A DNA stretch of 46,801 bases, from contig JBBSGP010000026.1 in the NCBI GenBank assembly GCA_038253885.1, positions 1 through 46,801 of the forward strand. The letters are read 5' to 3'. How positions within the stretch are numbered: position 1 is the first letter of the stretch; every line of letters starts with the position of its first letter. Positions 39,354 through 46,801 of the stretch are shown here, in pieces. Source of the DNA: JALZAQ01 sp038253885. GTDB taxonomy: Bacteria; Gemmatimonadota; Gemmatimonadetes; Gemmatimonadales; Gemmatimonadaceae. The notes beneath the pieces are model-generated. The model saw nothing but the letters and a program-made list of their open reading frames with translations, was not told the DNA's origin and ran no database searches. Position numbers and translations under genes: made by a program.

Positions 39354-42044
39354 ATGTCGGATGCGGTGAGGGAAGCCGGCGGCGTCGGGGGGGGGGGCGC
39401 GGCGGTCGCGTCGGAGCCCCAGCCAGACGATCTGCGCATCGCGCGCCTCCGTGCCCTCCGCGGACCGAACTACTGGCGGCTCGCTCCCGTCATCGCCTGC
39501 GACGTCACACTGGGCTCGCTCGAGCATCTGACGTCGGCGGATCTTCCCGGCTTCACCCCGCGCCTCACCGAGCTGCTCCCGACGCTGCACCAGCACAGCT
39601 GCAGCCGGGGTGCCCCGGGTGGGTTCGTCGCTCGACTCACCGAGGGCACCTACCTGCCTCACATCCTCGAGCATGTCGCGCTCGAGTTGATGTCGCTCGC
39701 CGGGAGCGACGTCTCGTTCGGCCGCGTCGTCGAGTCGGGGGATGCGGGAGTGTGGTGGGTGATCGTCGCCTACGATGAGGAGGTGGTCGGGCTCGAGAGC
39801 GTGCGCGAGGCGGTGCGCCTCATCCAGGCCTGTATCTCGGACACGCCCTACGACATCGACGGCACTCTCGAGCGGCTGCAGGATCTGTACGAGGACGTCC
39901 GGCTCGGGCCATCCACGGCGGCGATCGTCGAGGAGGCGCGACGCCGCGGAATTCCGGTGCGCCGTCTCACCTCCGGCTCGCTCGTCCAGCTCGGGCTCGG
40001 GAAGAACCTGCGGCGCATTCAGGCGACTCTCACCGACTACACAAGCGCCATCGCCGTCGAGATCGCGCAGGACAAGGACGACACCAAACGGGTGCTGCAG
40101 AACATCGGCCTGCCGGTCCCGAAGGGATCGGTGGCACGCGCGGTGGAGGACGGCGTCCGGATCGCGCAGGATATCGGATTCCCCGTCATCCTCAAGCCGC
40201 TCGACGCCAGCCACGGACGCGGCATCTCGGCGCGTCTCGACAACGAGGACGCCATCCGCGCCGCCTGGGGGGAATCCAGCACCGTCTCGCGCGATGTCGT
40301 CGTCGAGCAGTTCGCCGAAGGGAACGATCACCGTGTTCTCGTCGTCGATGGCCGGGTGGTCGCGGTCGCCGAGCGGGTGCCGGCCCACGTCCGGGGCGAC
40401 GGGTCGAGGACGATTCGCGCGCTGATCGAGGAGGTGAACCGCGATCCGCGCCGCGGCGTCGGACACCGCAAGACGCTCACCCGCCTGCCCTCCGACGGTC
40501 GCACCGCCGAATTTCTGCAGCGGCGCGGATGGAGCATGGACAGCGTGCCGGCGGAGGGAGAGATGGTCCTCCTGCGTCCGACGGCGAACCTCTCGACCGG
40601 CGGCACGTCGATCGATCGCACCGACGAGATCCATCCCGACAACATCACCGCCTGCGAGATGGCCGCCGGCGCGGTCGGGCTCGACGTCGCCGGCATAGAC
40701 GTTCTCACGACCGACATCGCGATTCCATTCCGCGAGAACCGCGCGGTGATCGTCGAGGTGAACGCCGGACCGGGAATCCGGATGCACACGCATCCGACGG
40801 AGGGGCAGGCGCGCAATGTCGGCGCTCCGATGGTCGACATGCTGTATCCGCCTGGCAGCGAGGCGACGATTCCGGTGATCGCGATCACCGGCACCAACGG
40901 CAAGACGACAACGACGCGGCTCATCGCCCATCTCTTCCGGCACACGGACAAGACGGTGGGATTCACGACCACCGATGGTGTCTACCTCGGCAATCGGCTG
41001 GTGATGGAAGGCGACATGACGGGCCCGTTCTCGGCCAACATCATCCTGTCGAACCGCACCGTCGATGTGGCGGTGCTCGAGACGGCGCGCGGTGGGATCC
41101 TGCGCTCTGGTCTCGGCTTCGATGAGTGCGATGTGGGCGTGGTCCTGAACGTCACCGCGGATCACCTCGGCCTGCGTGGGATCCACACCATCGAGCAGCT
41201 CGCGGCCGTGAAGAGCGTCATCGCCGCGGTGGTGAAGCGCGAAGGTCACGCGATCCTGAACGCCGACGATCCGCTGGTGGCGCCGATGCGCAATCGAACG
41301 CCGGGCGATCTCGTGTTCTTCTCGAGTCAGCCCGAAGGAGAGAACGCGCTGTTCGAGGAGCATCTGGCCCGCAACGGGATCGCGGCCCGGATCGAGAACG
41401 GCACTTTCGTCATCCGGCGGGGCCGGCTGCGCATCCCGATCGCTCAGGAGCGCGAGGTCCCGCTGATGATGGGCGGCGCGGCCCGATTCCAGCGCGCCAA
41501 CGTGCTGGCGGCCATCCTGACGGCGTACGTGCAGGGCGTGCGCTACGACGATATCCGCGCCGGATTGCTCTCGTTCTTCCCTTCCCCGTCGATGACTCCC
41601 GGACGGCTCAATCTGATGCGCGTCAAGGGGGGTCGGATGCTCGTGGACTACGCGCACAACCCGGCGGCGATCGAAGGGTTGCTCGACTTCGCCCTCACGC
41701 TGCCGGCCACCGAGCGGATCGGTGTGATCACGGCGCCGGGGGATCGCCGGGCCGACGATATCCGGGCGCTCGGACGACTCTCGGCGCGATTCGACCGAGC
41801 CATCCTCAAGGAGGATGTGGACCGTCGGGGGCGTCCGGATGGCGAGATCGCCGAGCTGCTCCGCGAAGGATTGATCGAGGGCGGAATGGCCGCCGATCGC
41901 ATCGAGATCGTTCTTCCGGAGATGGAGGCCGTCGATCGCGCCATCGCCATGCTGTCCGAGGGCACGCTCGCGGTCGTCCTCGCGGATGATGTCACGGGGG
42001 TGCTCGAGCGCCTCCATCCCTTGGACGGCGGCAGCACGCTCTGA
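39354..42044 (+). CDS. cphA: Cyanophycin synthetase (CphA1-type)
   Basis: The 896-residue enzyme makes cyanophycin, a polymer of poly-aspartate with arginine side chains, from Asp, Arg and ATP. The N-domain (about 20-170) contains PHILEHVALEL (about 101-111). The ATP-grasp domain (about 215-480), which joins the Asp backbone, includes FPVILKPLDASHGRGI and VVEVNAGPGI. The C-terminal Mur-ligase domain (about 500-890), which adds Arg, has the P-loop GTNGKTTTTR (about 513-522) and LNVTADHLGLRGI. All three domains are complete, so a functional enzyme is expected. ATG at 39354 has only a weak ribosome-binding site. A G11 run lies 33-43 bases inside the gene. It is followed after 44 bp by a truncated paralogue and then cphB. 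Confidence 0.96.
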   Translation: MSDAVREAGGVGGGGAAVASEPQPDDLRIARLRALRGPNYWRLAPVIACDVTLGSLEHLTSADLPGFTPRLTELLPTLHQHSCSRGAPGGFVARLTEGTYLPHILEHVALELMSLAGSDVSFGRVVESGDAGVWWVIVAYDEEVVGLESVREAVRLIQACISDTPYDIDGTLERLQDLYEDVRLGPSTAAIVEEARRRGIPVRRLTSGSLVQLGLGKNLRRIQATLTDYTSAIAVEIAQDKDDTKRVLQNIGLPVPKGSVARAVEDGVRIAQDIGFPVILKPLDASHGRGISARLDNEDAIRAAWGESSTVSRDVVVEQFAEGNDHRVLVVDGRVVAVAERVPAHVRGDGSRTIRALIEEVNRDPRRGVGHRKTLTRLPSDGRTAEFLQRRGWSMDSVPAEGEMVLLRPTANLSTGGTSIDRTDEIHPDNITACEMAAGAVGLDVAGIDVLTTDIAIPFRENRAVIVEVNAGPGIRMHTHPTEGQARNVGAPMVDMLYPPGSEATIPVIAITGTNGKTTTTRLIAHLFRHTDKTVGFTTTDGVYLGNRLVMEGDMTGPFSANIILSNRTVDVAVLETARGGILRSGLGFDECDVGVVLNVTADHLGLRGIHTIEQLAAVKSVIAAVVKREGHAILNADDPLVAPMRNRTPGDLVFFSSQPEGENALFEEHLARNGIAARIENGTFVIRRGRLRIPIAQEREVPLMMGGAARFQRANVLAAILTAYVQGVRYDDIRAGLLSFFPSPSMTPGRLNLMRVKGGRMLVDYAHNPAAIEGLLDFALTLPATERIGVITAPGDRRADDIRALGRLSARFDRAILKEDVDRRGRPDGEIAELLREGLIEGGMAADRIEIVLPEMEAVDRAIAMLSEGTLAVVLADDVTGVLERLHPLDGGSTL
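39387..39397 (+). repeat. G11 homopolymer at codons 12-15 of cphA
   Basis: Eleven consecutive G bases lie just inside the cphA coding sequence and encode part of a four-Gly stretch (VGGGGAAV). Slippage by one or two bases would shift the frame and abolish the enzyme. This is the arrangement seen in contingency loci. It is also a place where sequencing errors occur. Confidence 0.85.
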
Positions 42045-42088
42045 CCGGCACCTCCTCCCCGCTCCCACAGCCGCCCCGGCCCGATCCG

Positions 42089-43141
42089 GTGAGCGAGATC
42101 CGCATGACGGCGCTCCAGTCGCTGCGGGCGACGAACTTCTGGTCGCTGCGACCGGTGACCCGCATGGACCTCGCCGTCGGTGCATTCGAGGATATCTCGT
42201 CCGCACAGGTGCCGGGCGTACCGGAGTCTCTCCGGGCCGCCCTGCCGGGCCTCTACGAGCATCGTTGCAGCATCGGCGAGCGCGGCGGCTTTCTGTCCCG
42301 ACTGCGACGCGGCACGTACGCACCGCACATCATCGAGCATGTCGCGCTCGAGCTCCAGACCATGGCCGGTCACGATGTCGGCTACGGGCGAACGCGCGGC
42401 GGCGACGTACCGGGTGAATACACGGTCATCGTCGAGCACATGCACACGGGCGTCGGCCTGCGCGCCGCGGCGCTCGCGCTCGAGATCGTCCAGCGCGCCT
42501 TTGGCCGGACACTCGATCCCGTCGAGCACGCGGTGGCAGAGCTCCGCGCGCTGGCCGACACGCCCGACGTGCCGGCCGTGTACCAGCACGTTCTCTGCGG
42601 TATCACCGGAGGTGGGCCGCGGCAGGAGACACGGAGCGAGATGGTACGGCTCGGACTGCCGGCGAGCGCGCTCATCGTGGACGTCGCCCCGTCGTACGTT
42701 CTGCAGGCCGGCCTTCCATATTCGCGCTCGGAGATTGCCGTCATCCTCGATGCGGAGCCGGCCGATGTGCCGCCGCGCTACCAGGACCCGGAGCGCGCCC
42801 GCCGGCTCGTTGGCGTGCTCTGCGACGCTGTCTGGCGAAACGGCATAGCCGTAATTCCAGCCAAGGAGTGGGAAGTGCAGGACTACGCGCGCGAGCAGGG
42901 GTGCCGCGTCGCCGTGTTCGCGACCGACGATGACGTCACCTCCCGCGACACCAAAGTCGCGCGCGCCGTGGCGCTCGTGTCCTCGGGCCGCATCCTGCTC
43001 GAGGGGTTCGATGCGACGGAAGACGGCGGGACCTTGCGCGCGGATACGCCGGCGACGGCCCAGGTTGCCGCCGCGTTGGCTCTCTACAGTCTGCGTGAGC
43101 TGCGATCGGAGGGCGCACCAGCCAATGTCTCCATCCCCTGA
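42089..43141 (+). CDS. CphA paralogue: CphA N-domain joined to a degenerate Mur-ligase core, no ATP-grasp domain
   Basis: This 350-residue protein is homologous to CphA over two separate regions. Residues 1-165 match the CphA N-domain (SLRATNFWSLRPV, then PHIIEHVALELQTMAG at 79-94, keeping H80, E83, H84 and E88). Residues about 165-335 align with the CphA Mur-ligase core: ITGGGPRQETRSEM replaces the P-loop ITGTNGKTTTTR, and SALIVDVAPSYVLQAGLPYS parallels VDVAVLETARGGILRSGLGF. AVILDAEPADVPPR replaces GVVLNVTADHLGLR. The P-loop Lys/Thr and the His and Asn ligands are lost. The ATP-grasp domain and the final Mur domain are absent. It cannot be a polymerase. It may make primers, regulate CphA or act as a scaffold. 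The 3' end overlaps cphB by 17 nt. GTG at 42089 was chosen over ATG 42104 because homology extends to it. Confidence 0.85.
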   Translation: MSEIRMTALQSLRATNFWSLRPVTRMDLAVGAFEDISSAQVPGVPESLRAALPGLYEHRCSIGERGGFLSRLRRGTYAPHIIEHVALELQTMAGHDVGYGRTRGGDVPGEYTVIVEHMHTGVGLRAAALALEIVQRAFGRTLDPVEHAVAELRALADTPDVPAVYQHVLCGITGGGPRQETRSEMVRLGLPASALIVDVAPSYVLQAGLPYSRSEIAVILDAEPADVPPRYQDPERARRLVGVLCDAVWRNGIAVIPAKEWEVQDYAREQGCRVAVFATDDDVTSRDTKVARAVALVSSGRILLEGFDATEDGGTLRADTPATAQVAAALALYSLRELRSEGAPANVSIP

Positions 43142-44051
43142 CATTGGCGGCCGGCCGGAGCCGGCGCCGCGCGCCCCGAGCCGGCGACGCTCCGATGAAC
43201 GGTCCGGCACGCTCGTGCTCATCGGTGGCGCGTGCGATCCGCGCGGGCCGGCATTCGGTGCTTTTCTCGACCTGACCGGGGCCCGGGACGGCGGCCGCAT
43301 CGTGGGGTTCACAACAGCCTCTGCCGACCCGACGGGAGCAGCGCTCCAGTGGAAAAACGATTTTCAGACGGCCGGCGCGCGGAACGTCGAGCTGCCCATC
43401 GTGGACCGCCGCGACCGCGCTCAGGACACGCGCATCGCCGACATGGTGATGAAGGCACGCGGCATCTTCCTGGGGGGCGGAGACCAGGTCGTGCTGGTCG
43501 CGACCCTGGGAGGCTCGCGAGTGGGGCGCGCCATCCGGGAGGCGTTCTTCAGGGGCGCGGTGGTCTGCGGCACCAGCGCTGGCGCCGCCGCGCTGTCGGA
43601 GACCGTTCTGGCCGGCGGCGAGATGGATGAGAACGGCGAGCCGGTGGAGCTCCACACCGGGCCTGGCCTCGGACTTCTGGACTTCTCTTCCGTCATCGAC
43701 ACGCACTTCTCGAAGCGCGGCCGGCTGCAACGACTCTTTCGCCACGTTGCCGAGAACCCCGAGCTGCTCGGGCTCGGTATCGACGAGGATACCGCCCTGG
43801 TCGTGCGCGGCGCTCTCGCTGATGTCGTGGGCCGCGGCTCCGTGATCTACGTCGACGGACGCGGCGTACGATTCGACAACGCCGAGGAGATGAAGCACAG
43901 GGGCGCCCCGCTCACCCTCAGCTATCTGCGCGTCGGCATCGTCGGTGCCGGCTACACCTTCAATCTGCGGGAGCGCGAGCTGGAGATCCTCGTTCAGTCC
44001 AAGGAGCGAGGCGAGCAGACGCCCACCGTCAAGGGAGAAGGAGCGGAATAG
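43125..44051 (+). CDS. cphB: Cyanophycinase (CphB)
   Basis: This 308-residue serine exopeptidase of family S51 cuts cyanophycin into beta-Asp-Arg dipeptides. The nucleophile S151 sits in VVCGTSAGAAALSE. GIFLGGGDQ is at about 113-121 (oxyanion region), and DTHFSKRGRLQRL carries the catalytic His. A 25-residue Pro/Arg-rich N-terminus precedes the fold. ATG at 43125 lies inside the end of the CphA paralogue, 11 bases after GGAGGG, so the gene is translationally linked to its neighbours. Without a signal peptide, the enzyme acts on the intracellular granules. Dipeptides released could feed Asp and Arg catabolism. Confidence 0.96.
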   Translation: MSPSPDIGGRPEPAPRAPSRRRSDERSGTLVLIGGACDPRGPAFGAFLDLTGARDGGRIVGFTTASADPTGAALQWKNDFQTAGARNVELPIVDRRDRAQDTRIADMVMKARGIFLGGGDQVVLVATLGGSRVGRAIREAFFRGAVVCGTSAGAAALSETVLAGGEMDENGEPVELHTGPGLGLLDFSSVIDTHFSKRGRLQRLFRHVAENPELLGLGIDEDTALVVRGALADVVGRGSVIYVDGRGVRFDNAEEMKHRGAPLTLSYLRVGIVGAGYTFNLRERELEILVQSKERGEQTPTVKGEGAE

Positions 44052-44099
44052 CGAGAGCGGTCCCACCTACCAGGAAGAACAGCATCACAGCCGAAGCTC

Positions 44100-44444
44100 T
44101 CACACCGACGCGAGCTGGCTGGTGCGCTGGGCGCAGCGGCTGGCCTGGGAGTCGATCATCATCTTGCAGAACGGGCAGTTCTTGGTTGCCGGCGGCTCCT
44201 TCGTCGGCTCCGGCTTGATGAAGAATCGGGTGATGCGCCAGGCGACCAGGCCGATGATGATGAAGTTGACGAGAGCGCTCAGGAAATCGCCGATGGCGAA
44301 GCGCACGGGTCCCACATCGAGCGTCGCCTTCTGCCAGCTTCCGCCCGCCGTCATGACTCCCACGATCGGCATGATGAAATCGTCGACCAGCGCCTTGACG
44401 AGAGCGCCGAGCGCGGCGCCGATGACGACGGCGATCGCGAGCAC
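44100..44444 (-). CDS. mscL: Large-conductance mechanosensitive channel MscL with damaged start and partial zinc ribbon
   Basis: MscL opens on membrane stretch to release solutes. The readable part has TM1 (LAIAVVIGAALGALVKALVDD), TM2 (about 55-72, LVNFIIIGLVAWRITRFF), the FIMPIVG motif and a C-terminal zinc-ribbon-like tail (CPFC, then CAQR in place of the second C-x-x-C). The coordinates start at GTG 44444, which leaves out the N-terminal helix. That helix is in the DNA: codons reading HDFKAFLIKQNALVL lie directly upstream, in frame. The in-frame ATG at 44489 has a good ribosome-binding site but is followed at once by TAA. The gene may be a pseudogene. Reinitiation, a non-AUG start or a sequence error are alternatives. 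Confidence 0.7.
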   Translation of the reverse strand: MLAIAVVIGAALGALVKALVDDFIMPIVGVMTAGGSWQKATLDVGPVRFAIGDFLSALVNFIIIGLVAWRITRFFIKPEPTKEPPATKNCPFCKMMIDSQASRCAQRTSQLASV

Positions 44445-44480
44445 GAGCGCGTTCTGCTTGATCAGAAACGCCTTGAAGTC

Positions 44481-44502
44481 ATGTTACATGTGCACGGTCC
44501 TC
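44481..44502 (-). other. Start-stop element (ATG-TAA) at the head of mscL
   Basis: On the minus strand GAGGA (44502-44498) lies 8 bases before ATG (44489-44487), which is followed by TAA (44486-44484), in the same frame as mscL. The next codons (CAT, GAC, TTC, AAG) continue the missing MscL N-terminus. The simplest reading is a nonsense change in codon 2 (for example AAA to TAA). A second ATG (44482-44480) is out of frame and meets TGA six codons on. Confidence 0.75.
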
Positions 44503-44586
44503 GATGGTGATCGGTGACGCGCCCTCGCTGCCCCTCCCCCGCGGCGCTCGCTACCACCATCGCCAGATTCGATTCCGCGCGCCAGG

Positions 44587-46801
44587 CTAGAACCTGGCCT
44601 CGAGGTACGCGTCCGCTCGCCACGTTCTTCCCGGATAGATCCCGCGCGCCAGATCCCAGCGGATCAGCCCATCGAGAAAGGACGCTCCGACGCCGACGCC
44701 GCTCATCGGGCGGCCCGGCATGCCGAAGCGCGTCCGGTCGCCCGCCCACCCGATGTCATAGAACACGATCGGCCGCGCGGTGACGAGGCTGTAACCGAGC
44801 TCGGCGCGCCCCATCCAGAACGCATCGCCGGCAAAGGGCGAGCCCACTGGCGACGGCTGTTGCCCGCGCACACTCTGACTGCCCCCGAGGTAGAAGAGCC
44901 TCTGCGGGGGGACCGTGCCGCCGGACGTGCCGGCGCTCGCGGTGAGCGCACCATCGAGGTAGCGTCCGAGCCCGTGGCTCACCGTCAGGTCTGCCAGCCC
45001 GCGCCCATAGCCGAAGCTCCCGCCCGCCGCCTCGATCTTGACATCCGTGAGCAGGCGCAAGCCGTGGGGATCCACTCCGAGTGAGTGATGCAGCGATCCA
45101 GCCACTCCGTACTCGGTGGCACGCACGGCGTCGATATTGTCGATGAAGTTGTTGCCACGCGCGACGTGCATCAGCGAGAAGTTCGTCTCGACGTGTGCCG
45201 CTCCCTGTCGCTCGGCGAAGAGCCGCCAGCCGAGTCGGGCCGCGTCACGGTCGATGGTGCGCCCCAGCTCCGCGCCCCAGCTCCGGTAGTAGAATCCTTC
45301 CTCGCGGCCGAATAGAATCGCCGACAGCGAGCTGCCGATACCCAGCGGATCTCCCCAGTCATTGGCCACCGAGAGACGCCGATACGCGCTGAGCGTGGTG
45401 ACGCGGCGGCCGTCGGAGCGTGACAGCGAGAGCTCCCCGTTGGGCTGCCAATCCGCGACGCCAATGCGCGCGGCGGCGCGGCCGCTCAGTCCCTGACCAA
45501 AGCTCTGCGTGGCCGCCACACCCGCCGACAGCCCCTCGACCCGATTGTAGCGCAGGAGCCCGTCACCCAGCCCGTAGTGCAGGCTGGCCTTGCCGGGCGC
45601 GAGGCCCGGATAGAGTCCGTTCAGCTCCCGGACCAGCGCCTCGCGCTCTCTCGTGCCGAAGATCTCGTCGCCCGAATCGTAGATGCTCGCCGGCAGCTCC
45701 GGCGAGCGGGCGAGCTTCGCGGTGTCTTTCGGGATCAGGGTGACAACGCGGAGAGAGCCCCGATAGCGCGAGGAGACTCGGGTCGACGCGCTGTCGTTCT
45801 CGATCGGCCTGCGGGCGCTTCGATGCCGGTCCCGTGCATCAAGCGAATCGGTGTGGGTCAGCATCTTGGACAGCGTATCGGCTCGAAACACGGAATCGGA
45901 GTGGCGTCGCGCCGTGTCCTGTGCGAGTGCCGCGCCGACAAATCCCGGGAGCGACGCCACCGCATTCACGCTGGCATACCGGAAGCTCTCCTCGAGCTTG
46001 AACGGGACGCGCATGAACGCGACCTGAGCGTCGCCTTCGGCCGCCTGGAGCTTCGGAAGCCACCACTGTCCCCCATTCTCTCCGCGATACAGCCCGTACT
46101 CGATCGTGATGTCCTTGATGTCAGCCGCCATCGTCCCGAGCCAGCGCGGGATGTCCTCGGCATCCTTGGGATCTTCCTCCTTCGCCACCTCCCGGATGTT
46201 CATCGGCTCCGATATCCGGTAGACCGCGCGCACGAGCTGGGCGCTGGCGACGTCGAACCAGAAGGAGCCGACGATCAGATTCCAGTGCGGGCGGCGGGCC
46301 TGCACCCGGAGCTCGCGCAGGGTGATGCGGCGATCGGGAAGCGTGATGATGGCCGAGTCGCCGGTGGTGTAGCGGTAGTAGGCCTCCGAACCTTCCGCCA
46401 GCGGATGGACGAACTGGCGCTCGTTCACCCGTGAGCGCACGACCTGCGATCCGCCCATCCAGAGCCCTTCTCGGCCGGGAAAGTACGGGATCGACACCTC
46501 GCTGTTCACTTCCTTCTCGACATCGTTCGGCGCGATCGGGATGACGCTGCGGGCACCGCGGACCTCCACAATCGCTCCCACGCTCTTCTGCCACTGGACG
46601 CGGGCCACCGTCTCATTGCGAAAGATCAGGCGGTCTCGACCGATGGCCTTGAATCCCATCCCGGCCGAGATGCGCTGATAAGCGGTGGCATCGTAGGCGA
46701 CGAGGGTCGAGTCCTGCCGCATGCGAGCGACGCGGGCGCGATGAAGCAGATCGCCGGCGCCCTGATCGCGAAAGGCGGATGCGAGGAGCTCGGGAGTAAC
46801 C
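44587..46801 (-). CDS. Large outer-membrane beta-barrel protein (Omp85/surface-antigen-like barrel), N-terminus beyond window
   Basis: Over 730 residues are visible, and the frame is open past the right window edge (TPELLASAFRDQ continues upstream of the first ATG at 46722). The 5' end is therefore missing. The N-terminal half, with ERQFVHPLAEG and RRPHWNLIVGSFWFDVASAQLVRAVYR, resembles an outer-membrane-lipoprotein/beta-sandwich region. The C-terminal half is beta-rich, with YLGGSQSVRGQQ and AELGYSLVTARPIVFYDIG close to the Omp85/surface-antigen barrel, ending in LEARF with the terminal Phe that outer-membrane proteins use for BAM recognition. It probably sits in the outer membrane as a porin, receptor or assembly factor. 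The exact family is uncertain. Confidence 0.75.
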   Translation of the reverse strand, partial: VTPELLASAFRDQGAGDLLHRARVARMRQDSTLVAYDATAYQRISAGMGFKAIGRDRLIFRNETVARVQWQKSVGAIVEVRGARSVIPIAPNDVEKEVNSEVSIPYFPGREGLWMGGSQVVRSRVNERQFVHPLAEGSEAYYRYTTGDSAIITLPDRRITLRELRVQARRPHWNLIVGSFWFDVASAQLVRAVYRISEPMNIREVAKEEDPKDAEDIPRWLGTMAADIKDITIEYGLYRGENGGQWWLPKLQAAEGDAQVAFMRVPFKLEESFRYASVNAVASLPGFVGAALAQDTARRHSDSVFRADTLSKMLTHTDSLDARDRHRSARRPIENDSASTRVSSRYRGSLRVVTLIPKDTAKLARSPELPASIYDSGDEIFGTREREALVRELNGLYPGLAPGKASLHYGLGDGLLRYNRVEGLSAGVAATQSFGQGLSGRAAARIGVADWQPNGELSLSRSDGRRVTTLSAYRRLSVANDWGDPLGIGSSLSAILFGREEGFYYRSWGAELGRTIDRDAARLGWRLFAERQGAAHVETNFSLMHVARGNNFIDNIDAVRATEYGVAGSLHHSLGVDPHGLRLLTDVKIEAAGGSFGYGRGLADLTVSHGLGRYLDGALTASAGTSGGTVPPQRLFYLGGSQSVRGQQPSPVGSPFAGDAFWMGRAELGYSLVTARPIVFYDIGWAGDRTRFGMPGRPMSGVGVGASFLDGLIRWDLARGIYPGRTWRADAYLEARF

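Noticed and set aside
39129..42323. A 1064-codon open frame on the minus strand opposite cphA
   Set aside because: It is antisense to a protein with three conserved domains and has no family motif. Long antisense frames are expected when GC content is high.
1..46801. CRISPR array, tRNA or rRNA genes
   Set aside because: No regularly spaced repeats and no tRNA T-arm or rRNA signature were recognised in either strand, although a covariance-model search was not possible.

Overview
The window is about 46.8 kb of very GC-rich, gene-dense bacterial DNA. The signal-peptide lipoproteins, a C-terminally phenylalanine-ending outer-membrane beta-barrel, an HctB/H1-like SWIB protein, a SufBCD-SufU-SufS iron-sulfur operon and many serine hydrolase/peptidase exoenzymes suggest a diderm, soil-type bacterium. 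Gemmatimonadota or a neighbouring phylum would fit, but this is an impression from gene style, not a phylogenetic result. No rRNA, tRNA or CRISPR was recognised.

Left arm (1-5.2 kb): the 3' part of an IS5-type insertion sequence, whose probable right end runs into the stop codon of a lipoprotein gene. Next comes a plus-strand trio of a molybdenum-hydroxylase FAD/FeS subunit, a MocA-like cytidylyltransferase and a tail-anchored FHA protein, facing a short VOC protein. The suf operon (5.2-11.0 kb) follows: sufB-sufC-sufD-sufU-Rieske ferredoxin-sufS, with several 4-nt stop/start overlaps and a structured leader. 11-18 kb holds a lipoprotein, a transmembrane Ser/Thr kinase, a ModBC-type ABC importer without a binding protein, and a NatAB-type ABC exporter with a clear promoter.

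Middle (18-36 kb, almost all minus strand): a penicillin-binding/beta-lactamase-fold protein that has lost its catalytic residues; a small-protein envelope/stress run (DUF3618, holin-like, ElaB-like, bacilliredoxin, GroES-like and membrane proteins); an esterase; a 1019-residue hybrid histidine kinase; a Rieske oxygenase; a penicillin acylase; signal peptidase I; an H1-like SWIB protein with a textbook terminator; an M20 peptidase; endonuclease IV; and a BNR-repeat lipoprotein.

Right arm (36-46.8 kb): a plus-strand nitrogen-storage block, pruA-phzF-small charged protein-cphA-cphA paralogue-cphB. CphA makes cyanophycin, CphB cleaves it, and PruA could oxidise proline/arginine-derived carbon. 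The middle gene is the most unusual item in the window. It encodes the CphA N-domain joined to a degenerate Mur-ligase core, with no ATP-grasp domain, and may act as a stand-alone partner, primer-maker or regulator of cyanophycin synthesis. Downstream and opposite is an mscL gene whose best start codon (good Shine-Dalgarno) is followed immediately by a stop codon. The window closes inside a large outer-membrane beta-barrel gene.
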